From assembly GCA_038030265.1 (NCBI GenBank), contig CM075942.1, positions 39,708,751 to 39,772,750 on the forward strand: a DNA stretch of 64,000 nucleotides. Direction: 5' to 3'. A model generated the notes under the pieces. It made no database searches and had not been told where the DNA came from. It worked only from the letters and a program-made list of their open reading frames with translations. Below are positions 10,123-23,386 of this stretch, piece by piece. Position 1 is the stretch's first letter; each line of letters begins with the position of its first letter. The DNA is from Corythucha ciliata (lineage: Eukaryota; Arthropoda; Insecta; Hemiptera; Tingidae). The position numbers and the translations under genes are program-made.

Positions 10123-12390
10123 TCATTTTAGCCACAGTAGCATGAAGAACATTTTTCGTATTTTGACATTTTTTGTCGAAAAAACTGGCATAAGGATACT
10201 TGTTTTGTATGCACGATTGTCTTTTGTAAAATCAAATTGCATCTTCAGGGGGCTGTAGAATGTTGGTAATATGCTCTTCAAGGGACAACAACCTACCCCT
10301 TCTTCACAAGGGGCGATACTTTCAAAGGGATAAAAGGCTTTCATACCCAGTGTGGAACCGTATTACTGTGACCCAAAATTTTGGGTGAAACAACGTCTAA
10401 AGCCGAGTACAATGCCACTTCCGGACAGGTCCTATCTTGATCCATCCAAGATTTATGATTTTTTTATTTAGAAAAAAATAACGGTAATTGCTTTAATAAA
10501 TCCCATATTTCTCGGCTTATATTGCACTTCAACCAAACGTTGATGACAATTTCGGAAACTACGGAAAATTTCAGTCAGGATAGAGGCCACTTCATTGCTT
10601 GAAATGATCCTCAAATCCTAAAAATCTGGCCTTTTGTCGTAGATTCACGTAAACTCCACAATAAGTACGCTTTCCAAAAAATTGCTGAACCCAAACGCCT
10701 TTCTCCACAGACTGGCGATGCATCACAAAAACGTCCCCATCTTATCAGCTGTTTTATGTTGCATTCACATAACATGTTATCACCGACATTTCTCGACGAA
10801 TAACGTGAGCAATTGTTATTTATTCTGTGGAAAACGGCGTTTCCGTGTATTCTCGCGATGTTATCGCGTGAAATGTCAGGGGCACTGCGAAATGTGAATA
10901 CACCATAACAAAGTTTAGAAGATAAGGGACTTTTTTTGGAGCATCGTCAGTCTGTGGAAGGATCCGTTTGGATACAGCAATGTTTTGGAATGCGTACTTA
11001 TTGTGGAGTTTACGTGAATCTATGACAAAAGGATCAAATTCTAGGAATTGATGATGATTTCAAGCAATGAAATGGCCTCTACCTCACATTAAAATTTCCA
11101 TAGTTCCCGAAACTGTTACCAAGGTTTGGATTAGGTGCGATATAAGCCGAGAAATCGCGGATTTTTAAACGAAATTACCCTGTCTTTGCATTATAAAGAA
11201 AAAAAAATTTCGCTCCGGCAGCTGGCGGTCGGAAAGAGTGCATTTCATTCCGTATACGGATACCCTAAGCCATCCCAGAAGTAATAATTTTGATACCATA
11301 ATTTGTTTCATTAAGCCGAACTTGTTCCTCTATTTTCACCACCCTCTCTTCAAAAATGTCGAAAAGTTTCGGTAGTTTTCCAAGGGCTTTGTTATATTAA
11401 ATTTTTGTGCCGTATTTTATAATACCTAAACGTGTGAATTTAAGCGATTTTTTGAAATTTCATCCCCCATTTCACCCTCGCCCATCAAAGTTTTCGATAA
11501 ATCTCAAAGGAACCCAGGGCTTTTGTTACATTAAATTATGAGTCGAATTTTAGACCGCTAAGATGAACTAGTCTAGGTCAACGCTATTTTCACACTTCCA
11601 CACCGGAAGGACCACCCCCACCACCTTGACTTTTTCGAAAAATTAAAATGGGAATCAAAGGCTACTATAACATGGAGTATACGTACCGAATATAATGCTT
11701 CTAGAATCAACTGGTGATTTATAATGATTTTTTTACCATTTAACCCCTATTTACCGCCCCCCCTCCACCTTGACTGATTTGGCCCAAATGCAATACCGAC
11801 CGGGGTCTTATGACTACTGATTTTTGTGCCAAAGCGCGTTCCGCTAAATTGATTTCTTCGAGAGTTATCGTGCTAACAAGAAAACGGCCATAATAATATA
11901 TTTATATAGAAATATAGATATATAGATATGAATCCTGGAGACCACTGAATTCGTGTTCTAGAGGTTCTGAAACGTGAAAAAAAAACATGACATGACCCAT
12001 GTTTGCCCCCATCACGACGAGACCAATAGTACATTTTCAGAATGAAATGCACTAAAATCATAAATCAGGAATGGCTCGAGGTAGGACACCTACGGAGGTT
12101 GGCATTGTACTCGGCTTTAGACGTAGTTTCACCCAAAATTTTTTGTCAGAGTAATACGGATCCAACTTGTATATATGGCCTAGGCCAATGGAAGCCTATT
12201 ATCCCTGAAAAAGTAGCGCCCCTTGAGAAGAAAGGGAGGTTTTTGTCCCTTTAAGGGCATATTACCAACATTGTACCGTCCACTTCAATTGCAATTTCCT
12301 TTTACAAAACTCAATCAGGCAAAAAACAAAAAGTTTCCTTATGCCGTTATTTCGACAAACAATTTTAAAAATACGAAAAATGTTTACTAC
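10123..12390. mobile_element. long foldback element, right arm split by a DINE-like insertion
   Basis: The outer arms 10123-10470 and about 12052-12390 are reverse complements (both contain the GAGTACAATGCCA and CCCAAAATTTTGGGT words or their complements). The inner arms 10471-10735 and 10940-11190 also match. The loop is about 10736-10940. The right arm is interrupted by 11200-12056, the family C element, and the intact left arm shows what the empty site looked like near 10460. No transposase is encoded. Confidence 0.75.
11200..12056 (-). mobile_element. DINE/Helentron-like element C1
   Basis: Read on the - strand, it starts TTTTAGTGCATTTCATTC, followed at once by a hairpin partner AAATGTACTA. 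A conserved block of about 130 bp follows, then an AT microsatellite, then about 600 bp of unique sequence, a second AATGAAATGCACT word, a short CAGCTG-centred palindrome and a T-run end. A terminal repeat whose partner is subterminal, plus a mid-element microsatellite, is how Helentron-derived HINE/DINE-1 elements are described. No helicase is encoded. The class is inferred from structure. Confidence 0.6.
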
Positions 12391-12655
12391 TACACCCGGC
12401 GTAACTCTCGAACCGTTAACTCAAGTAAGATTATCTCGGGGATCATTTTTGTGGGAAATTTGATGAAGATTATTTCTGTAAATGCTCATTTTCATGCTAA
12501 ACCTCATAGATTTCGAAATATTTGAGAAATCCTGGAACAAAATAAGAATTTACTAACTTATTACCCCCTCCCACCCAAATCCACGGCACCAAATGGTGAA
12601 ACTTTTTACCACTCAATACGTGGGTTGTGAGGAACAATTTGGCGTTGAAAGAAAA
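12385..12655. repeat. dispersed repeat, inverted and diverged copy 3
   Basis: The sequence is the reverse complement, with scattered changes, of 3990-4260 and 8000-8270. It carries the words ATTATCTCGGGGATCATTTT and AAATGCTCATTTTCATGC. It abuts the outer right arm of the foldback at 12052-12390. Confidence 0.65.
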
Positions 12656-14711
12656 CTTCGACAGGGCATCTTCTCTGCCGAGCTTGGAGTCATGCAAGCT
12701 CCTTTTTACCTTCTTCGTTTATCAGCGACGACCGTTGTAACACTCGACGTTACGTAAAAATGTAAAGTTTTTAGCCCGTTTTCATTTTATTCTATATTCT
12801 ACTACTTCCCTTTTGTTCAGAAACATAACTTTTAACCGATTTGACGTTGTCAAGAGAAGTATTTGAATTCCTCGGTTTCCACGAAGACTGCTTCCTGAGC
12901 ATTCAGAGAAACTTTACACTTGCTAGTTGCTTGACTCCAACGGCAGAGAAGATCCCTGCGGGTACAGACGAAGATCATAGACACGTATAGGAATTGAACA
13001 GTCGTGTTTAATGTATGAGTGTATGCATCTCACCGTTGCATCTTATGCTTCATGTAGTCACTCTAGTGTTGCGTGAGACGTTGGGCGTTGCACGCCGTTC
13101 CGTAGATTCGAACGATTCAGAGCTTCCCTATAACCCTTCCAGTGAATTAGAAGCGTCAGCGTTTTTTCCTTTTTTTTTTGCCTTGGGTGGTAAAAAGTTA
13201 GTTCACAGGTTCGTACAAGGAAATCGGCCGAAGAAAAACTGAATTAATCCGATGAGATTGTAAATGAGTTATATTCATTCACATATTAAATTTGGTACGT
13301 CGATCTCCATATGAAAATTGCCAAGCCAAACGAGTAGGTGCCTGATAATACTTATTTTACTGTGCCATTACAACCCTTGCGCTCGTGCTGCTAAACTTGT
13401 CTCCCAGAAAATTAAACACCTCTTTACTCCAGGGCACTTATTTCACGTCAGCCCAATTTTTCCAGGCAAAAAACCTCGTCAATTAAACAAAACTCCATCA
13501 GGCTGATTGCACAAAAGGCATTTCTTTTTTTATTTGTTCGAACCACTAGGTAATTTTGTTATCATCAGTCTAGTCATCGTGCTGATCTCAATCGAGTCTT
13601 CCTTATTTCACTCCATGATTTAAAGCTTTCACATTATGTTCGGGCAAAGAGATCGGTTCTTAGCAAAGATAGTAAACAAACCCATCAGACAGTTTTAGCA
13701 CGCAAAGAAAAGTGAGCCGAAGAGTTTCTTCCGCTTTAAGGACGGTTCGAACAGACCTGAACATCGGGTCGGGGGAAAATTTATCTATTCTTCGAGCGGT
13801 TTCTTCGCCGCATCAGCCCGAATTCAGACGACGTCTTAATTCTTCGGGTGGCTTTTGACCCGATGACGCTCTTCGGTTCACTTTCGAAACCATCGGGCCA
13901 CAGGTTTTTTCTCAGTGCAGATTAACGATACGTTCCCTTTATTTCTTTAACGATGCCCAGCTTTAGGTTAAGCATTTTCTTGAACGCCCCTATTTACTCG
14001 GCAGGAGAAGGATGCGGTGAATGTTGGATTATATTCACTGAAGAATAATTCTTATCATGGGGGGGGGGGGGGTCTGAAAAATGAAATCGAATAATATGAA
14101 AAGGACAGGGGATGTCTGTGCGGCTATGGTACCGAAGGTACGCAAGTAAGTAGGTGAGCTAGCAACAAAAATCAGAGCTAAATGAAAGGGAGCCGTTACT
14201 ACCAAAAAATAAAATTCAATAAGAAGAAGGGAAATGCTATGAACTCAGTTAAGTCGTCACTCCAGCGGGATTTACGCCGGGCATGTAAACACCGCGGAAC
14301 GGAGGGATAAACAGTTTCTGGGCAATCTGCCAAATGAACTATATAGTGTGTGAGACAGGCAATAGAGGATACAAGTTGCGCATTTTCTCTTTATTACTTC
14401 ACCAACACACAAATCATGTTCTTAACCCATCATCAATAGATTCCCGAGAACCCTTGAAACGTTGTCTGTTTCCACAATAAAATCATTCGCTATAAAAAAC
14501 CATTTATCACCTTAAGCCCATTCGTTGGTTTTGGCATGTATGCAATTTTCGCCGGATGTAAATGTTGGGGGGTGGTTTCAGTAAAAACTAGTATTATCTT
14601 CTTATTTATCAAAGTGCGATTAGCCCCAGCTCTATTTCAAGACTTAAAACTACTACTCTACGATTAGATAGAGCTATTATATAGGTATAAGTTTCAAACA
14701 GAAACTTTTAT

Positions 14712-14797
14712 GCAAAAAAAATCGTAGCCGTTGGAGTCTACGTTGTCAGTCAGAGGGAATGCTGACAACGTAGGCTCCTACGGCTACGATTTTTTGC
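14712..14797. repeat. strong hairpin, 34-37 bp arms
   Basis: GCAAAAAA..ATCGTAGCCGT and the reverse complement of GGCTACGATTTTTTGC form a stem of about 35 bp with a few mismatches and a loop of about 12 nt (TCAGAGGGAATG region). The flank CTACACTAACCCTCGTAGTTTAAGCG recurs in diverged form at 39950-40035, so the hairpin is probably the end of a dispersed element rather than a gene-specific structure. Confidence 0.7.
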
Positions 14798-15929
14798 TTG
14801 CATTACCTACACTAACCCTCGTAGTTTAAGCGCTAACAATTTCAAGAAAATTTTCTCTTGTCATCGTGTTCAGTTGCGTGTACGTACGATATTCCTGGCT
14901 GGAAGCAAGAGGTTGCTACTACAAGTTTTTCACTTCAGTGTTGACAATTCTGAAAAAATAAGAAAGAAAAAAGGAGAATTGAAATAATTGTCATCCTTCC
15001 AGACCAATATGTCTGTTGTTTTTCTTTGCCTGGCTTGATTCCCGTATCGCAGTTTCTTTGCATTGTAGCAGTGAAAACGAATTCTAATCGTCTGCAGTTA
15101 TTCCGACGGAAGATTGCGTGGTTTTTTGTGAGTAGTCAGACCGAGTATAACTTCTTTGCTGATTATGTACCTATTTTCAATCAGCACTTTTTTCAGCGCA
15201 AATGACTCAGTTAAGCACGACCTCAGCGTGATGTGCGGCGGAGTTTCTTCTGCGCGATTGCAACGCTTAGGCCGTCACAATCATACCTCAAATGGCGAAA
15301 CGTTTAAAACCTATCAGGTGTTAACTTCCTTTCACTTTAATTACTCACTCATATGCCACGAGTCGCCTTTAAGCTTACCAGCGGAATGACAACGACCCGC
15401 GACGAGTCATTGCTCTATAAGAAGTGGGTACGACGAGTTCATTTTTTCTCGTTAGTCGTCGTGCCCTGAATAATAATAAAAAAATGCCGAGTTTTAGCGT
15501 TTGTATTTTTTAACAATACTTGACTATAATTCAGCAAGATGCCCACCTTACGCTATATTATTATTTGTTTTTGTTATTGTATTTTGTTCGCACTCGTTTT
15601 TCCTCTGTCTGTTTTCTAAAAATTTAAAAGCTTGAAGGAGTCTTTTGATATTTTTCTCGCAGAGTCTTTGTTGCTATCGAAGAGACAGGCACGCGATGTG
15701 ACAAACAACTTTGAGTGGGTCGGGAAATCTAAGTTAATTCGTATCCTTATCAGTCCGACCGAATGAATCGAATCACGCTACAGGAAGTACTGCTACAGCA
15801 AAAAAAATTGTAAATTATACAATTTACCAAGGAAAGTTTTCCCGTTAATTTACTGTCAAATCAAAATGCTTAACGCTAAATGAAGTTTTCCCTTACCTCT
15901 CACGATATCACGAAAATCCCTGATACGAA

Positions 15930-16110
15930 CGTTAGTCCAGTCAATGAATAATGAAAAACGAGTGTAGACTACATTGTCGGTTTAGTGATTTTTTTATTTT
16001 TCCGCTTTGTTTGGGGTAGTTGGGAGGTAAACATACTAAAAGTCCCGGACGCCCTAAGTGAGCCAACCAATTGGCCATGTCGGTTGTATACTCTTATTGA
16101 CTGGACTACG
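15930..16110. mobile_element. small MITE with TTAGTCCAGTCAAT ends
   Basis: The left end GTTAGTCCAGTCAATGA and the right end ATTGACTGGACTA are inverted over about 14-16 bp with about 150 bp between them. Related ends occur at 25125-25143 and on the large foldback 44634-46672. There is no coding capacity. Confidence 0.6.
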
Positions 16111-17514
16111 TAGGAAATACAGAATTTTTAAATTTCCCTATGGGAATTCTTTTACTTCTATTACAAATAACTAACTCTTACAAAAGTGATGTTAAAGGTA
16201 AGATGTACTTTGAGGCTCGTATCGTGGTCGCGCGTTTTAGAAGATGCTGGGTACCAAAATTGAATTAGTTTATTAATCATTCAATCAGTTTTTAGATAAA
16301 TTCCGAAAAAGCTTTGATCACTTTTATCGCTCTGTTACCAAAGGTGAATAAATTATGTGAACCTGGCTTTCTAACGCGAGAAACTTCTTAGGCGTGTTCA
16401 GAATATACCTTCAGTATTGATCATGGGATGCACCTATACCGGAATGAATAGGTAGTTACTCTAATACTCGAGTGTGCTTCGTGGGCTCGGATAGGCGACT
16501 ATAAGTATCGGAAGTGTTCCTTACGGCACTGCATTCCTCATATCGCATGTGTTATCTAGAGTACGAGCTATTTTAGCATGATTTTAGCGTGTTTGAGACA
16601 GGCTAGGCAACTTCGCGTGCATAGTGATCCTCTCTGCATTGAAGTTTTTTGTTGATTTTTTTTTTAGTGCATTTCATTCTGAAAATGCACTACTGGTCTC
16701 GTCGTGATGGTGGCAAACATGGGTCATGTCATGTTTCAGAACCTCTAGAACACGAATTCAGTGGTCTCCGGAATTCATATATATATGTTACCGGCAAAGT
16801 GGGAAATCAGGCATTGTGGGAAATGCCTAGACATTGTTCACAATGCCTGACCCTGTTAGGCAATGTGGGAAATTTGTTCATTATTTCTCACATTGCCTGG
16901 CTGTTATCAGGCATTGTGGATAATACCTAACAACAGCCAGGCAAAGTGGGAAATTTAATAGTGTGGTGCTTGAAGTTCTTATTTTTTCCTTTAGAACTTC
17001 GGTACTGAATTTAATGTCACTGCACTGCACATACGCAGGGGCGTAGCAATAGCCCCCACAGTCACGGAGAGGGGGGGCTTGGAGAATTGTTATCATCTAT
17101 TTATTTATCTATGTCGGCAGAAGCGGATGAAGGGGAGGGCCTAGTTGCTTTCTAGACCTTCCAGCGGCAACTTTCAGCGGCTGTCATTTCAATTTTTTTT
17201 TAGCGATTTTTCCGCTCTTCAAGAAAGGAAAAATTCCTGGCAAAAAAGTGAATCATACCGGCAATTAATTCAAGCGCCCGGCGGAAAATACAATGCACAC
17301 CAAAAAATGGATTCCACCGGCAGACTTGAGAGGCGCCCAGGATGCAAAGAAGTGCGCTCTAGTCTCCGTTCCGACTTCAGACTTTCAGCTACCATAGCTA
17401 CTCTGTCCTGGTTCACAGATAGGGTGAGAAAAATGCCAAAAAAAAAACCCTCTAGAATTGAAGGGCTAGAATTGAGAAAAACTTTTTTTTTTTTTTGCAT
17501 TAGCGTTAACCACA

Positions 17515-18235
17515 GCCAAACGTTAACTCACAGCTCAAATTGAGAACAGTTAAAAGGTGGAAAAACGCAAATTCACGGCTAAAATTGAGACAAATCAGCT
17601 ATTAATCACTGCGAAATACCCCCAATTCGTGGTTTCTTGAGGCAACTTCGAATGACTACAATTTAACTATTTGCGGCTAATATTGAGGAATGGGTTCATT
17701 TGCCTCCGAACTTAGGAAAAATACACACAAAAATTCTCAATGCAACCAGTACGGCACAGGGGTATCTGATGGCAACTATGCTTGAATAGGCACGCAAGTG
17801 TGCTAGTCTTGGAGCAAGAGCGTGGCAAAAAGTTGGAAAAAAGCGCTAATATTCACGGCTGAAATAGTGGAAAAGCGCGAATTCGCGGCTGATATTAAGA
17901 TAATAATGATGATAATTCGTGGATACATTTGTGAAAAGCCGGTAATGCACAGCTAAAATGGAGAAAAAACGTGAATTCGCGGCTAAAGTTGACAAAAAAC
18001 ACTCATTCGCGGCTGGAATGAAAGAAACAAAATTCATGGATAAATATGAGAAAAGCTGCTGGTTCCCCGGGGTTAAAATTGAATAAATGATTCGCGACTG
18101 AAACAAGGAAATAATTCGCGGTTAAAATAGATAAAAACGTTAATTGACGGATCTTTTTGGGAAAACCTTCTGATATACGTGGTTGAAACTGAGAAAAACC
18201 GATAATTCCCGGCTAAAATCAAGATTGAGGCGGGT
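17515..18235 (+). repeat. degenerate minisatellite, family M1
   Basis: Diverged units of about 29-33 bp follow AATTCGCGGCTAAAATTGAG plus AAAAACGCT. At least 15 units can be followed, and a short continuation is at 18640-18690. A poly-G containing GGGGCGTAGCAATAG segment (17036-17080) lies upstream. Related arrays are at 44235-44445 (inverted) and 49670-51225. Short open frames in it are not genes. Confidence 0.7.
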
Positions 18236-18627
18236 TTCCTCGACCCCTTCCCAGTCTACCCTCGCCTAAGCTTCGCACATAAATGGCTCCATTTCTGCAC
18301 CAATATTCGATTTCAAAGTCGTTTTTCAATCTTCAGTGACGTTAGATCTTGCTTTTAGTGCATTTCATTCAAAAAACGCACTATTGGTCTCTTTCAAATT
18401 TCATCTCTAAAATAACCCCAAAACACTTTGGAATTCGAAGTGTTTTAAGGTAATTTCAGGGAGGAAATTTTAAAACGCATGATCTAACGTCACTGTAGAA
18501 CTTCTTGAAGATTGAGATTAGACTTTGAAATCGAATATTGGTGCAGAAATGGAGCCACAATTTGTGTGCGAAGTTTGGGGGGGGGGGGTGACTCGGAAGG
18601 GGTCGAGGAACCCGCCTGAAACACCGC
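18224..18627. repeat. foldback inside element D
   Basis: About 120-bp arms (18224-18345 and 18483-18627) are inverted; both contain the word TGGTGCAGAAATGGAG or its complement, next to GGGTCGAGGAA-type sequence. The loop includes AGTGCATTTCATTC at 18356, the end of a DINE-like element. A poly-G run is in the right arm near 18580. Confidence 0.7.
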
Positions 18628-20791
18628 CATAAGCGCTCACTCCCAGCTAAAATAACAAATGAAAACGCTAATTCGCGGATCAAGTAGATAATTTTTAATT
18701 TGTAGTTAATAATTTATTTGTTTTTTAATTTTTCTATTTGGTTTTATACGTTTGAAAAGGGCTGCAGTCAGCCGAAACCGGTACCAATAAATTATTTTAC
18801 GCGACGAGAACATCCCATATTTCTCCTGATTCCAATGTTTCCGCGTACAGCGTTGCACTTGAAAAACTGTGATGAGGAATTCCAATACAAAACGTCAAAC
18901 TCTCCCTTCTCATTTACTCTTAAGCTTGAACTGGCAATCATGGGACGAAAGGGCGTCAAAGGCTGGTTTGGCCGACGAAGGGGGACATTTTCAACAAGCC
19001 ACGCCACTGATTCCACACGATAGAAGTGAGGTGCTCCAAGACTCACCACCTCTTGTTCTTTGGTACGTTTGGGGCGTTGCTGTGTTTTCTATGTCGTCAA
19101 GTGTGGAGCTTGGCCCTCTGCATCAATGCCACGAGGATAGCCGGATACCCCCCCCCCCCTGGTAAGACATCTGTTTACGGTATTTGATGGTTGCGTTTTG
19201 GGTCAGTGATGAATTTTCGGTAAAATCCTTCTATACATTATAGGAGGCTGGGATTTTACCTCCCTTCACACAAATTAAATAATAGTAATAAATAAATTAA
19301 CAGCATTATGACTCCCAAGAAATAAGCTGATTCTGACATTGCCGGCAGTGCTGTTATAGGCATTGTGCACAATGCCTGCTTAGCGTTAGATAATGTGCAC
19401 AATGCCTAGGCAAAGTGGGAAATATTTCTTCTTTCACCCTCTTTTCCTACATTGCCTGATTTCACCAGGCATTGTCAACAATGCCTAGGCATTTTCCACA
19501 ATGCCTGGATTTCCCACTTTGCCGGTAACATATATATATATATATTTCTTTACATATATTTGTTTATATATATCTTTATGGCCGTTTTCTTGTTAGCACG
19601 ATAACTCACGTAGAAGTTAATTTAGCGGAACGCGCTTTGGCACAAAAATCAGAAGTCATAATATTGCGTATTTAGCAATATGCATTATTCTCCCATTCTC
19701 ATTATTCTCCCATGCATTATTTCTCCCATGGGCCAAATCGGTCAAGGTAGAGGGGGGGAAAATAGGGCTTGAAATGGTCAAAAAATCACTACAAATCACC
19801 AGTTGAAGCATCATCTCGGTCGGTGAACATCTCATGATGATCCATATTAGACTAGCCTTTGATTCCCATTTTAATTTTTTGAAAAAATCCAGGTGGAGGG
19901 GGCGGTGCCCCCGGGGTGGAAGTAAGTGTGTGGTCTTGTTAGCACGACAACGCTCGAAGAAATTAATTTAGTGGAACGCGCTTTGGCACAAAAATCAGTA
20001 GTCATAAGACCCCGGTCGGTATTGCATTTGGGCCAAATCGGTCAAGGTGGAGGGGGGGGGGGAATAGGGCTTGAAATGGTCAAAAAATCCCTACAAATCA
20101 CCAGTTGAATCTAGAAGCATCATATTCGGTACGTATACTCCATGCTAGACTAGCCTTTGATTCCCATTTTAATTTTTTGAAAAAGTCAAGGTGGAGGGAA
20201 TGGTGCCCCCGGAGTGGAAGTAAGTGTGGGGTCTTGTTAGCCCGATAACTCTCGAAGAAATTAATTTATCGGAACGAGATTTGGCCCGGAAATCAGTAGT
20301 CATACGACCTCGGTTGGTATTGCATTTGAGCCAAATCGGTCAAGGTGGAGGGGGGTAATATGGCTTGAACTGTTAAAAAAAATCACTACAAATCACCAGT
20401 TGGTTCCAGAAGCATTATATTCGGTACGATGATTTCATTTTGAAGTAGCCTTCGATTCCCATTAAGCTCAGATTAAACAAACCCGGCATCAAACTGTACG
20501 AGGAAGGGTCAAACATTAACGAAACAAATCATGGTCTCAACATTATTACTCCGGGGACGGCTTATGGTATCCGCATACGAAATGAAATGCACTCTTTCCG
20601 ACCGCCAGCTGCCGGAGCGAAATTTTTTTTTTTTCTCTCTCAGCTCTTCGTCAACGTGCCCATTTTGCCCCATTATACTACACTTATTTTAATTTTAAAG
20701 CTTTTTTGTATCGAAATTAAAGTTATTTCGGACTTGTAGTTTTATAAACAACAGTGACATGGTGCTTTATGTGTCGTGAGAAAAAGAAACT

Positions 20792-20862
20792 GCCACGGAG
20801 CGGGAATCGAACCCGGACACCGTATCTCCGGTACGGCTCTCAGACCACCAAGACACCGCGGC
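20792..20862 (-). tRNA. tRNA-like sequence, anticodon GGA, probably SINE head or pseudogene
   Basis: On the - strand a 71-nt segment begins GCCGCGG and ends CCGTGGC, which pair over all seven positions (one G-T). A D-arm (TCTT/GAGA), a perfect anticodon stem CCGTA/TACGG with loop CCGGAGA, and a T-arm CGGG-TTCGATT-CCCG with a perfect B box follow. A T-run lies just downstream. GGA would be Ser, but the long Ser variable arm is missing and position 33 is C rather than U. One extra base lies between T-stem and acceptor. A tRNA-derived repeat is more likely than a working tRNA. Confidence 0.5.
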
Positions 20863-23386
20863 GACCAGGAACTATTCAACCTCGGGCCATCTCTTTCCCT
20901 CACGACGATTTTAATCCTCGAATTGTTGAAATCTACTGCTACGAGAAATTTTTCTCCCGTGCCTTATATTTCGTATTTTGGGTTCAAATTATCTGAACAA
21001 CCGAAGACCGTTTGCCAGTCATATGTATTTGTTAGTCCTTCCACACTATCCGCCTTTCTTTCTTGTATAGTTCCAACTTATTCCCACCCTGATTGAACGG
21101 TGCTTTGAATAAAACCAATATGTAAATTCGACTTTTCGACCCATCACGTACTTACGCAGCAGTTTCACATTACTCCTAGTACAATTTTCCGTATCATTTC
21201 GAGCCTATGGGGTTTTCGAGGGCGGCGGAATCAGTTCGTCATTGTTTTTTTGTAACGATTAATTACCATAACTCTAATTTTATAGAGTTTTCCGTTCAAT
21301 GCAATACACTCGCAATTTGGAAGTTTTTCCACCCGTCCTCTCTGAATTGAAACATATGTTTACGGAGAAGACGGGGCACTACACTTGTGTGGTGTGTTGT
21401 ATTAAATGGAAAACGCTATTAGTCACCTAACCTCATTTTACTTGTTTCGTTTTTATTTCGTTGTTGAATTTATCGCATCTGTTATTTTATTTTATACGAA
21501 TTGGCATGACACGCAGGATGTGCCTAATTCTTTTCTTCAAACGCAGCGTTCCACTGTGAATTTAAAACAATGAATGTCGCAATGAATTAAACTTGGAGGT
21601 TCAATTTCTTCCGAATTTCTTTCACAAATATTTAACCCTGTGTTTCTGTTAATAACCATTTTGGAGAACAGAATTATATAGCGTCAACCGGCAGCTTCGG
21701 AGTTTTCCCCCCGTAACGAAATTCCAAAACTGTCCTACTCGAGGAAAAAATATTAAACCCCGTCATCTCTCAATTTTCGTTCATTTCCTGTACAAAGAAC
21801 ATCAATTTCCTGAGCGTTTAATCAAGTCGAATACTGCGTGAATTAAAACATCGATTTTATAACGTCCTGAACGGCAGCCATTCTTCAAAGAACTTCGTAT
21901 GAGAGAAACCAAAAAAGCATAGAAACGCGGCTGTATTCGAATAAAATTAAGCTTTTATTGTGGATTGTAATTGAGTTAGTTATACTTACATTTTGAAGAA
22001 ATTACACCGCTAACACTAAGTATACCTTGTTTAGGAAACTCGTTCATGAAAGTTAATTGCTAGCAAAGGAGGAAGGGAGTGTTATTCACATTACGAAGGA
22101 GATGTTTTAAAAACTTTTTTCGGCGCTAATTGGAGTTAATGTAGGATGTAGCTCGAAAGGGCATGAAAACCTGTCAATTGCATAATTTGAGGAGGGGATT
22201 TTTTTTAAGTATAACAAACGGGTGGAATGTGAACCTTTCTCTATTAATTTTAGGATCATTTTACCCCCTCACCCTCCACCATTATTGAGTGATGAGCAAC
22301 CGATTTGGCATGGTGAATTAGGTATACCTACATTCTGACTTTTAACCCTTTCCACCCCTCAACCTTGCATCATCGTCTTTGCTTTTTACTCGCATGTGAG
22401 TTCAGCATTTTGTTCTTTGCCTCTCTGCAAGTACTTGCAACATAATAACACATATGTACGACTTTCTGAAGAAAGTAGTCTGACAGCCACTTCAAAGTTA
22501 ATTTCTACCCCAGAAGAAAATGAATGAACTTTAATTCCGATAGAGTACACAGTAGAAACCCGGCGAAAAGCTGTTTTCCTCTTTTCTTTTTTTTTATTGC
22601 TTGGCACCCTTGAAGTCCGCCTTGACCTTCCTCACTATGGTCGATATTTACGTTTAGTAGCGCTAGTAACTACCGCTGTTGAACTCCCCCATCCCACAAC
22701 TTCGCTTTCTTTCGCCATCTGCCAACGTGTTTTTGCCTGCCCCTCCCTCTTTATTTCCATTTTGAAACGATACATCGCAACAAAAGGTCAATTAGGCCAT
22801 TTAACTTGATTTAAAGGCAGAAGAAATCAAAAACTTAGAATCAGCCATGAAATAGAGTTTAATAATGTTTCTGACGATTTCGCTCTTCATGTTTCATACC
22901 TACGTGGTACACAGCAAAATGACATTTTAATGACCACGCACTACCTGCAAGGGAAACATAATTCAACGAAAATTTGTCGTTTAATTAATACCTAATCGTT
23001 ATTGAGCTAATAAAATCAATGTAGCCCTTCGTGGCACTCATCCAGAAACGTGCTCGCGAGGGAAAGTACATAATATTCATAACAGAAAAACACCAAAAGA
23101 AATGCGAAAGTGTATTCAACGTTGTGCACAACCTATCGGATGAGTTGGACTGTGAAAGGAGAAGCTAGCGCTCAAGTGTGAGTTTTTCCTCTGGAACTAT
23201 TTACTTCTCAAAAGAAACAAGAGACTTCGTATTCGTACGATTGGTAAACGCTTTTAGGTTTCGCTAAAGGACTGTTGGAAGGGATTGATGTTTCAAACAT
23301 TTGTATACGTTTAATAGTCCAGCCAAATAAACTCTAGAGGCCTTGAGGTTAAAATAATTATTGGAAAGCGGGAGATGGTTAAAATC

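Larger units (their letters stand above)
16788..19528. mobile_element. palindrome-rich mobile element D (2.74 kb)
   Basis: Both ends read inward TTACCGGCAAAGTGGGAAAT, and the inverted similarity continues for about 60-100 bp. The subterminal regions (16810-16960 and 19335-19520) are packed with GGCATTGT and its complement, including a perfect 20-bp palindrome AGGCATTGTGCACAATGCCT at 19358-19377. The interior carries a minisatellite (17515-18235), a foldback (18224-18627) and a fragment of the DINE-like family (about 18354-18400). No transposase is found. It sits in an AT microsatellite, so the exact target duplication cannot be read. Confidence 0.75.
16663..20640 (+). mobile_element. DINE/Helentron-like element C2, split by element D
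   Basis: The 5' part (16663-16787) begins TTTTAGTGCATTTCATTCTG with the AAAATGCACT hairpin partner and ends in an AT microsatellite. Element D is inserted in that microsatellite. The rest resumes at 19529 and ends near 20640 with GAATGAAATGCACT... wait-free alignment to GAAATGCACTCTTTCCGACC, the CAGCTG palindrome and a T-run. Between about 19590 and 20460 a unit beginning CTTGTTAGCACGA is repeated about three times (19587, 19934, 20233), whereas copies C1 and C3 have it once. Confidence 0.6.
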
